The translations under genes were made by a program, and so were the position numbers. From assembly GCA_018857735.1 (NCBI GenBank), contig JABMCL010001879.1:395001-459000 (forward strand): a stretch of DNA of 64,000 bases, read 5' to 3'. Source of the DNA: Alviniconcha marisindica (lineage: Eukaryota > Mollusca > Gastropoda > Provannidae). Shown piece after piece: positions 1 through 10,900 of this stretch. The notes beneath the pieces were generated by a model. It had not been told where the DNA came from. It saw only the letters and a list, made by a program, of their open reading frames with translations, and ran no database searches. Position 1 is the stretch's first letter; every line of letters starts with the position of its first letter.

Positions 1-96
1 GGTTTTTTACTCCCTGTACTCGTTGATTTGTCTTTGGTTGAGTTTTACAGGCGGGACGCGTGCACTTATACCACCACTAAGCACTGAAATGCCAAT

Positions 97-172
<76 letters not shown>

Positions 173-379
173 TGAGGAACAGTCGCATTAACTGGTGCAG
201 CAACACCTATCGTCAGACCACCTGCCGCTAATCTTTCATTCGTGGTTACTCCATTGCAGAAACACACAACGACCACATCTGAGCAATCGGGCAACGTTAC
301 AAGCTACAAAAAACAACTACAACAACATTGTTATCACCACCACCACCACCACCACCACCAACACCAGCAACAGCGCATC
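1..379. other. Upstream flank and probable 5' UTR of TAT
   Basis: No gene other than the TAT leader is supported here. A (TG)n microsatellite lies at about 110-171 and a (CAC)n run at about 336-360, just before the TAT start codon. The TAT frame stays open upstream of the ATG at 380, but I found no in-frame ATG there, only a GTG at 242, so the leader is read as non-coding. No TATA box or initiator could be assigned. Confidence 0.5.
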
Positions 380-536
380 ATGGACGCGGCGGGGACCCAA
401 ACGACGACGACCAAGAGGGAGTGGGACGTGCGCACCTCCAACTACGCCCGCAGCACCTTCAACCCCATCCGCAGCATCGTGGACGGCATGAAGCTGACCC
501 CCCACCCCGACAAGCCCATGATCGCCCTCTCCATCG
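380..536 (+). CDS. TAT: TAT exon 1 (residues 1-52, first base of 53)
   Basis: The exon begins with the start codon in a good Kozak context and contains the family signature TFNPIR-like block ([14 protein letters not shown]). It ends inside the SIGDPTVFG motif, split after the first base of the Gly codon, with donor GTAACG. The last about 30 coding bases plus the donor are repeated four more times downstream. Confidence 0.93.
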
Positions 537-1427
537 GTAACGTCATCGGTTCTCTCTTAGTCTTACCCCCCCCCCCCCCCCCCCTCCACTCCTCCCCACC
601 CCACCCCACCCCGACAAGCCCATGATCGCTCTCTCCATCGGTAACGTCATCGGTTCACTCTTAGTCTTACCCCCCCTCCCCCCCCCCCCCACCCCCCCAC
701 CCCCACCCCGACAAGCCCATGATCGCCTCTATCAACTCATCGGTTTTGTAACACATCGTTTCTCTCTTATCGTCCCCCCCCCCCCCTCCCACCCCTCCAC
801 TCCCCACACCCACCCCGACAAGTCCATGATAGCCCTCTCCATCGGTAACATCATCGCTTCTCTCTTAGTCTGCCCCCCCCCCCCCTCCCCCCCCCCCCCC
901 CCCCGACAAGCACCATGATCGCCCTCTCCATCGGTAACATCATCGCTTCTCTCAGCTACCCTTTAGTCTGACCCCCTAGACTCCCGTGCCGCCAAACATG
1001 TGTTGGTTTTATTCCGGTGGTGTTTGTTTGTTTGTTGTTGTTTTCAGGGAGGGGTGTGTGTGCCTGCGTGCGTGTGTGCGTGCGTGCGTGTCTGTCTGTC
1101 TGTGTGTGTGTCTGTGTGTGTCTCTGTCTCTGTCTGTCTGTCTGTCTGTGTCTCCCTGTCTGTCCCTGTCTCTGCCTTTGTCTGTGTCTGTCTGTCTCTG
1201 TCCCTCTGTCTGTCTGTCTGTCTGTGGAGAGACAACCTAAGAGGTTCCCTAAGAGGCCGCACTGTAGTTGCTGGGTGTGGAGACCGCTGTGCATGCCGCT
1301 GCTGTGTGCTGCAGGTGACCCCACCGTCTTCGGCAACCTGCCCGTGCCTGAGACAGCCGAGACGGCCATCGTGCAGGCCCTCAAGACCCGCAGCTACAAC
1401 GGCTATGGGGCTTCCGTCGGTTAGTGC

Positions 1428-1495
<68 letters not shown>

Positions 1496-1588
1496 TGCAC
1501 TCATGCATGCACGCACGCACGCACACACACGCACTCATGCACGCACGCACGCGCACACGCACGCACGCACGCACGCACGCACGCACAC

Positions 1589-1624
<36 letters not shown>

Positions 1625-1647
1625 CGCCCCAAAACCGCACACACACA

Positions 1648-1678
<31 letters not shown>

Positions 1679-1903
1679 CACACCACGCACACATACACAC
1701 CGCACGCACGCACACATACCACACGCATACGCACGCACGCACGCGCCACACACATCATCACGCACACGCCCCACGCCCACACGAACACACGCACACTCAC
1801 GCACCACGCACACCTCTCACACACAATACGCACCCTCATGCATGCACGCACGCGCACACGCACACACACATCACGCACTCATGCACGCACGCACGCGCAC
1901 ACG

Positions 1904-1950
<47 letters not shown>

Positions 1951-2952
1951 TGCAAACGTTAAAACTTCAGCCTCTTTGTAAACTTTCAAATGAGCGTTGC
2001 TGGGCCTGTCTGATCGAAACTCCAATCGCAGTTTTCCCTACAAACCTTTCCACGCGTCCTCAGTTTTCAGCCCGCGTTTCCGACAGCTGTGGCACACTGC
2101 AACTCGTGACGAGAGATAAACTAAACTGACTTGCCGCTCTTTGTATAATCATTACTCTCCTCTCCTCCACCCCCCACCTTTCCCCCACCTCCACCCCACG
2201 CCCCCTCTCTCTGTCTCTCCTTCGGTGACAGCTGGTTAGCATGGTGGTCTATCTTTTTTTTTTTTTTGGGGGGGGGGGGGACCCAAAACGAAAAAATGCA
2301 AATTTTCTCTCCAGGCTTCGATTTGGTTCATTCGTTAATATTTTCTGTACAAAAGAAGTACTTGATTATATATTTTTTGTTCTTCCTTCCTTTTTTGTTT
2401 GTTTTTTGTTTGTTGTTGCTTCGAATTTGAGTTCATTAAGGCGCAGCCATATTGGTTCGCTTTTTACTAATGAAAAGCAGAGAAAGGCTGGTTTGCGACT
2501 ATTTAATAGTTTTGTTACACATGCCAGCCGTTAAAACACCCATTAAAATCATGGCTCACTTTCCATAGATATAGAAGTTTCACACCGCGTTTCGTAAGAA
2601 ATTAAAAAAATTTAAAAAAAAAAAAAATTGCCATGGCTATCTCACTTTCAGGGCCCAGGAAGTAAAAACGGAGACGAGAGAGAGAGACAGAGACACAGAG
2701 AGAGATTGGAAGTGGAGAGAGAGAGACTGGGAGCGGAGAGAGGGAGGTAGCAAGTCGCTAGAAGCCGAAAGAATAGTGGAAGGGAGCAGCCACCAACGTC
2801 TTAAACTCATTCTAGATGGAATGATTTACTTCCAAGTGGTCCGTTCTTCATTAGCTATTACTGTTGGCCATTGCAGGTTTTGAAAAGTCGCGGATGGCAG
2901 TTGCAGAATATGTATCAACACCAACAGCAACCGTTGATGCCAGGGTAATAAT

Positions 2953-2987
<35 letters not shown>

Positions 2988-2991
2988 GTGG

Positions 2992-3040
<49 letters not shown>

Positions 3041-3555
3041 GCGTGTGTGTGCGTGTGTGTTTGTGTGTGTGTGTATGTGCAAGCGTGGCCCGTGCATGCG
3101 TGCGTGCGTGTGTCCACGTGCGTACGTGCGCGCGCGCATGTGTGTGATAGTATGTTTGTGAGGGTGTGGGTGGGAGAGAGAGAGTGACTGTGTGTGTGTA
3201 TGTGTGCGTGGGAGAGAGAGAGAGAGACAGACAGGCAGAGGCAGAGAGAGAGAGAGAGAACACTGACCATCTTCGCTGAGACGGCGGCGCACTGACTGCC
3301 TTGTTGTTCCCGCGGACCAGGACGTGATCCTGTGCAGCGGGTGCTCGGGGGCGCTGGACCTGTGCATCACGGTGCTGGCCAACCCGGGACAGAACCTCCT
3401 CATGCCCCGGCCCGGCTTCTCCATCTACAAGACGCTGGCCGAGTCTCTGGGCATCCACGTCAAGACCTATGACCTCCTGGTGAGTCAGGGACAGTGGGAG
3501 AAGGGCAGAGAGAGAGAGAGAAGCGGGGTTGAAAGAGGGAGAGAGAGGGCCAACG

Positions 3556-3612
<57 letters not shown>

Positions 3613-3923
3613 GAACTCGAAAACTTTATTTTCCAAGGATTATAGTTTATGTTCATTTAGACCTGTCTAACAACTAGTCCTTGCTAAACTACTGAATAAG
3701 AGAGAGAGACGGTTGAGAGAAAGAGAGGAGATAGAGAGAGAACGGGGGTTGAAAGGGGGGGGGCGGAGAGAGAGAGAGATGAGAGAGAGAGAAGGAGGTT
3801 GGAAGAGGGAGAGGGAGGGTCAAACGGAGAGAGGGGGGGGGTGTGGAGGGGGCAAAGACAGAGAAAGAGAGAGAATGGGGTAGGGGGCTGAGAGAGGGGT
3901 AAAGACGGAGAGAGAAAGAGAGA

Positions 3924-3993
<70 letters not shown>

Positions 3994-5643
3994 AAATAAA
4001 CGACGCAATGTGTTGTCTTATGAACCTGGCTTGTGTGTTTTGGCGAAGGTGCAACTCTGACCTTGCCAAACATAAAAACGTTCAAACATATGAACGATCA
4101 GCAGCCTGTCCAGCACGTATTTCACCCAGCACGTTCCATTCCGATTCTACCCTGACACAGCCAGAGAAGTCCTGGGAGGTGGACCTGGAGCACCTGACGG
4201 AGCTCATCGACGACAAGACGGCGGCCATCGTGGTGAACAACCCGTCCAACCCCTGCGGGTCCGTGTACAGCCAGGAGCACCTGCAGGACATCCTCCGCAT
4301 CGCCAGCCAGCACAAGGTGCCCATCATCGCTGACGAGATCTACGAACATTTTGTGAGTCAGTCTTTTGCCAGTTCTTAATCAGTGTTGTTTATTATCAGT
4401 TTAACCCCTTCACTGCCCCAGCCTGTAAAAGTTCCCGGCTGAAAAGTGCTCACATACACGACTGCAAACAGTGTATTTGACGGTCCTGTAGCAAATCTGC
4501 TTTCAGTACTGTGCATTTTTGATGGAAATGCTGTCAGGTGCTCATGCGAAGGGAGCAAAAAGCCTTAATGGTTTCAAATTTGGCACTGCTATTGGTCGTT
4601 TTCCGAGTGACGGCGCGGCAAGCATGGCACTGAAAGGGTTAAATGCTTTTGAGGTTGCTCTTATGTTCTTTTCTTAACATTTTGTTTTTAAATTAATGAG
4701 CCTTAGTCGTTAGCTGAATTGCCCTGTGAGGGATGATTACAGTATATTGGCTTAAAGGTTGTTTTTAACCTCTTAGGGGCGGGGAATAGCTCAGTTGGTA
4801 AAGCGTCCGACTGAAAAGCCAGGCGCAATACAGAGTGGGTTCGAGTCCTAGGTGCGGCGAGGGACTTTTCTCCTACAGTCAACTTCCGGTGCAGACTCTC
4901 TTACGGTTTCCAGCCCAGCATGTTAAAAATCCCAGACATTGGCAGTCAGACCAGTGTTTGGACACATGAAAATGTGCACACACTGGTAGGAATGGGTAGC
5001 GCTGCTCTTGCAAGTTGCTGTGCCTCATAAGGGTAAGGCGTCCCTGACAACAGTTTACAGCTCTGTTTCAAAACGCTGTGTTTCTGGTGTTCAGGTGTTT
5101 GACGGGTTTCACTATGGCGTCCCTGATAAACGTTTACAGCACTGTTTTAAACGCTGTTTTTCTGGTGTTCAGGTGTTTGACGGGTTTCACTATCACTCCA
5201 TGGCGTCCCTGACAACGGAAGTCCCCATCCTGTCCTGTGGCGGCCTGACTAAACGGTCTGTATGTCAGTGTGTCTGCATTTCCCTCTGTGTCCGTCCGTC
5301 TGTCTCATTGCCTATCTCCCTACCCATTGTCTCTCTCAGTCTCCCCACCCTTCTTTCTGTCTCTGTCTCCCCACCCTTGTTTTTGTCTCCGTCTCCCCAC
5401 CCCTCTTTCTGTCTCTGTCTCCCCATCCCTCTTTCTGTCTCCCCACCCCTCTCTGTGTCTCCCAACCACCTCTCCCTCTGTCTCCCCACCCCCCTCTCTC
5501 CCCACCCCCTCTCTCTCCCACCCTCTCTCTCTCCCCACCCCCCTCTCTCCCCCCCCAACCCCCCAACTATCTCTCTGTTTCCCCATCCCTCTTTCTGTTT
5601 ACCCACCCCTTTCTGTGTCTCCCAACCACCTCTTCCCTCTGTC

Positions 5644-5731
<88 letters not shown>

Positions 5732-5740
5732 CCCCCCCTT

Positions 5741-5772
<32 letters not shown>

Positions 5773-7512
5773 CCCCCCCCCCCCCCCCCCCCCTCCCCCC
5801 CTCCCCCCCCTCCCCCCCCCCCCCCCCCCCCTCTCTTCTCCCCCCCCTCTGTCCCCCCCCCCTCCTCTGCTCCCCCACCTTCTATCTGTCTCCGCTCCCA
5901 ACCCCCTTCTCTATCTGTCTCCCACGCCTCCCTCTCTCTCTCTCCACCCACACCCTCCCTATCTCTGTCTCCCCCCCCCCCTCTCCGTTCTCCCCACCCT
6001 TCTCTCGTCTCCCCACCCCTCCTCTGTCTGCCCACACCCTCTGCTCGTCTCGTCTCCGTCTCCTCTCTCCTTCTCCTCTCTCTCTCTCTCTCTGCTCTCC
6101 TCTCCTCTCTCTCTCTCTCTCTCTCCTCTCTCTCTCCCTTCTCTATCTTCTCTCCCTCCCCATCCCACTTCTCTTGTGTCTCCCCACCCCTCTCTCTGTC
6201 TCCCCACCTCCACCTCTCTCTGTCTCCCCACTCACACCTCTCTCTGTCCCTGTCTCCCCACCCCTTTCTCTATCTGTCTCCCACCTCTCTCTCTCTCTCT
6301 CCACACCCACACCTCTCCCTATCTCTGTCTTCCCACCCCCATCTATTTCTGTTCTCCCCACCCCTTTCTCTATCTGTCTCCCCACCCCTTTCTCTATCTG
6401 TCTCCCACCTCTCTCTCTCTCTCTTCCTCTCTCTCCACACCCACACCTCTCTCTGTCTCTGTCTTCCCACCCCCATCTATTTCTGTGTCTCCCCACCCTT
6501 TCTCTATCTGTCTCCCCACCCCACCTCTCTGTCTCTGTCTACACCCCCCCCCCCCACACACACACACACACACACACCTCTGTCTCTGTCTCTCCACCCC
6601 TTCTCTCTCGCTCTGTCTCCCTCTACCTTTTCTCTGCGTGTGACTCTTTCCCCCTCTCTCTGTCGCCACCCCACCCTCTGTCTATGTCTCTCCCATCCTA
6701 AATAAAGTGTGTGCAGTATGCATGGTGGTGGTGTATATTTGTTTGGTTTATTTGTTGTTTTGTATTTGTTCATTGTGTACAAATGAACCTGTGTCCAAAA
6801 CGGGAGTTTCTGTGCAGCAGATGAGGACATGATTCGACTCGCTGAAAACGCTGAAACAAAGCGCATAAGTAAGAAACGCAGGTTTGTCCAGAAAGGTGTT
6901 TCGTTCTGCATGATCTCTTGTTGGACACCGTGTTGTAGCTGCACCTGCACCTGCACTCTCCTCTCATCCCTCCCACTGTCCTCACCCCTCTTTTCATTTG
7001 ATCAGTTCTCTCTGTCTCACTGATCTGTGCTGTTTTGCCAGCTTAATGCAAAGTGTTATGTGGACCTTTGTTAGCAGTTTGGTTCTGCATTGTAGTATAG
7101 TCATATTAACACTGCATAATTATGCAACCTTAATTTTTTTAAATATTTTATTTGCCTTAATTTTCATTTGTTTTAGCGTGTTCTTATATCTGTTCTCAGT
7201 GTATGAGCTGACAGTCTGGAGGTGAACTTTTGCCTGTGTAGCGTTGTACTCGGGAATGGCTTTTAATGTTGTGTTACAGCTGAGCTGTCGATCTCACAGA
7301 AAACTGGCCCTGAAAACGAAAGTTTTCCCACCATTCCTGCCGGGGGGTTTCAGTCAAGTGTCTGATGCTCTAACCACTAAACTATCCACACTCCCCTATA
7401 TAATAATAATAACTACAATAATATTAATAATCTAATATTAATAATAATAATAATAAAAGTATTTTTAAAGCGCAAAATCTTGTCCCTAGAGACTATTCTA
7501 AGCGCATACACG

Positions 7513-7605
<93 letters not shown>

Positions 7606-7870
7606 GCATTCTGACTATACAAAGCTAAAACAGACACAGCTCAAAACGGGCAGCAAATGCCCTGGAGACCTGGAATGGATGAAAACATCAGAACGGAACA
7701 GAATACATGGCAGGTCTGCACGAAGATTTGACAAAGACAACAGATAGAGAGAAAAGATAAGATAGATTAGATTGCAGTTAGGTTATTAGTTGATATACTG
7801 GGTGCAGAGTGGACAATTAGTTGTCGCGCAGTTGACAAACACTGAGACAATGTGGGGCAAGTCGCCCAGA

Positions 7871-7903
<33 letters not shown>

Positions 7904-10900
7904 TAGATAGATAGATAGATATAGCTGCATCTAAAATATATACAGCTATGTGTATATAAACACTGGGATGCAGAGTGGGACAATTAAGTTGTCGGCGCAG
8001 TTGACAAACACTGTGACATGGTGTGGGGCAAGTCGCCCAGGAACACCTCACAACAATTAAGTTGTCAGTACAGACTTCTTGACAGACATAGCTTCAATGA
8101 AATAGCAATCTCAGCGTTTCCCTGCGCTGCGCAATTGACAAACACTGAGACACAGTGTGGGGCAAGTCGCCCAGGAACACCTGGCTTCTATTGATCCCTC
8201 ACTGCATTGCATTAAAAAAACAGTGCACACAGAGAGAAAAAATGGCTTGTTTTTCTTTTACAAAACTAGGTTAGCCTATGGACCCTGTGCAGAGTTCATG
8301 GTCAGATCTTAATCTTAGTAGCTGTCGTGATGCTTTATTTGTTCGTATTAACTGTCAAGTCCAAAGTAAAAAATATCAGGCTATTGTGGTAAATCATTTT
8401 ATTAGACTTTCTAAATAATATCAGTCTATTGTGGTAAATCATTTTATTAGACTTTCTAACAGACTATTGTGAAAAATGACCTTTTTTATTGTTTACGTTT
8501 TACATCCTGGTCTTTTTCTTCTTGTTCGGATTTGGAATATGGATTATGCTACATGCACTACATACACACAGTCACTCTGTCACACACACATACTCACATG
8601 ATACTGATACATATACGTACAACATAATTATAGCATGTGCATAACACAACACATGGTGACAACACAAGTGCGCTGTCACACCCACCCACATCCTCTCTCT
8701 CTCTCATACACGCGCACGTGCACGCACACACACACACACACACACACCATCACCTACACACACGCAGACTGGAGGTTGTAATAAGAGCCAGGTTAAAGCA
8801 AAAATATAACATCCAAGACATCAGTGCTGTGTTCCAGTGAAGGAATACAAATGACCTGACGCATGCGTTGTGTTATCCATGCAGGTTCCTGGTGCCAGGA
8901 TGGAGAATGGGCTGGATTGTGGTGTACGACAGAAACAACATCCTCTCAGAGGTAACCAGCAAGCCTTCTCTTCTTTCTTTGTTCTAACACTAACACTGAC
9001 AAAGACTGCATGTACTCTGCCTCACGATAAGCTGTATTCTGCTGTAGGGCAGAATCTTACAGAATACAGAATACTTTATTCATCAAAATACTTGTGTTAC
9101 GTATTTCGAACGCTAATTAACTCCTCCCTTGGGTGTTGAGTTTATTCATCCCATTACGCGAACGTACAGTGTCTTAAAAGCCTGCTGGTGTCTGTTGGTG
9201 CCACTCCATGTGCCAGTCACTACCTTACTAGTTACCAATACTGCTTACAAGTAAATTTATTCTCCTGCATTTGTGTCAATGAGACTGCCTAAAATTTGAA
9301 AGTAGAGGTGAATGAAATACTGTGGGTAAATCAGTAACCAGCCAGGCTGTAGGCAACTTTGCTTGTTGAAGTGACCACTTAACAAAGCAATATGCTTTAT
9401 TCATCCCAGCGGGAAATAAGAGCTGTTATTCGACCTTATACATTAACTCACAATGAAGAACTGAATTTCACATATCTCAATAATCCTAAGTCATGAAGCA
9501 CACACACGTACACACTCTTAGACATACAACTCCTGTCTCTCAATCTACATACGCTAAAGAATTGATCTGATGCTAATACCTAGCAAACCCAAGATTACCT
9601 GAAATAATGTTTTCTCTGACAAACCGAAATATAAAAACTCTCAAATTAAATAAAATCAATAGGTACACACATCCCTCACCCTCCCTTGGAAAGTTAGCAT
9701 CCTCAGCAGACGTCTTGACACATGTACTCACCCGGTTAAAGACTGGTATACTTTTCATTAAAAACTGACAGAGCTGAGTGTAAAAACTTTACAGGCAAAG
9801 TCAGTCTACAGAGAAGTTAGTCCACTCGTTGTGGGCGGCAAAGTCAGCTTGTGACTGCTTGTTGTAGGCAGTCAGTCTAGGACCATTTTTTTCTGTGCAG
9901 TCTATGTTGTCACTGTAGTAGGCAATCTATAAGCATTTGCTGTGTTTGCTGTCATTGAAGCAGTCACTCTACAACTGCTTGTTGTGACCATGGTAGTCAG
10001 TCTACAACTGCTTGTTGTCATTGTAGCAGGCTGAGTCAGCTGTTATCACCATGGTAGTCAGTCTACAACTGCTTGTTGTCATTGTCATTGTAGCAGGCTG
10101 AGTCACCCTGTGGCTGTTCATCTCATTGCAGGTCCGCCAGGGTTTGATGAGTCTGTCGCAGCGTATCCTGGGCCCCAACACTCTGGTGCAGGCGGCCTTG
10201 CCCGACATCCTCAAGAACACCCCACCTGAGTTCTTCTACAACACCATCCAGTATATACAGGTAGGCCACTGAGGGATTGGCTTCGACTTGTCGGACACCC
10301 AGTTAGTCAGTTAGTTCAGTGTCTCCAGGGACAGAGGCTGGGCATTGGAACCCCAGAAGACTGAGGAAGAGTAAGCCCTTTGTACCTAACAACTAGTTTC
10401 ACTGTTGCCACTGGAATATTTTACAATATGAGGTTGTGCTGGAGGACTGGTCGCAAGGTGTGGGTAATGGGTTCTGGTCCTGTTGGAGGGGGAGGGGGGT
10501 ACTTGGTGTTGAAGAAGGCAGCTATCTGGTGTTGATGAAGGCCGCGATCTGGTGTTGATGAAGGCCGCTATCTAGTGTCGATGAAGGCCGCTATCTGGTG
10601 TCGGTGAAGGCCGCTATCTGGTGTCGGTGAAGGCTGCTGTCTGGTGTCGGTGAAGGCCGTTGTCTGGTGTTGATGAAGGCCACTATCTGGTGTCGACGAA
10701 GGCCGTTATCTGGTGTCGATGAAGGCCGCTATCTGGTGTCGATGAAGGCCGCTATCTGGTGTCGATGAAAATATTTGGTGTTGACCATGGTGTTTTTGTG
10801 AGAATGGAATAGGTTAGCAAGTAATTTGATTCCAATGTCCTGTCAAACTTGCAGGTTCACCTCAATGAATGTGGACTAGGTACATGTGTTAGGTGAAGTG

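Noticed and set aside
242..379. Earlier TAT start giving a His-rich leader
   Set aside because: The upstream codon is GTG, and the ATG at 380 has a strong context and fits family length.
1000..1981. Long overlapping frames of Thr/His or Cys/Val repeats on both strands
   Set aside because: They are translations of (CA)n/(CGCA)n and TGTC microsatellites in TAT intron 1, with no splice or similarity support.
4779..4860. A genuine tRNA gene
   Set aside because: The A-box to B-box distance is too long, no clover leaf closes, and the sequence continues into a conserved SINE body.
5008..6705. A 565-codon Pro/Ser/Leu-rich frame and overlapping Gly/Arg/Glu frames
   Set aside because: The first part runs through the real TAT exon 6; the rest is the polypyrimidine tract read in every frame.
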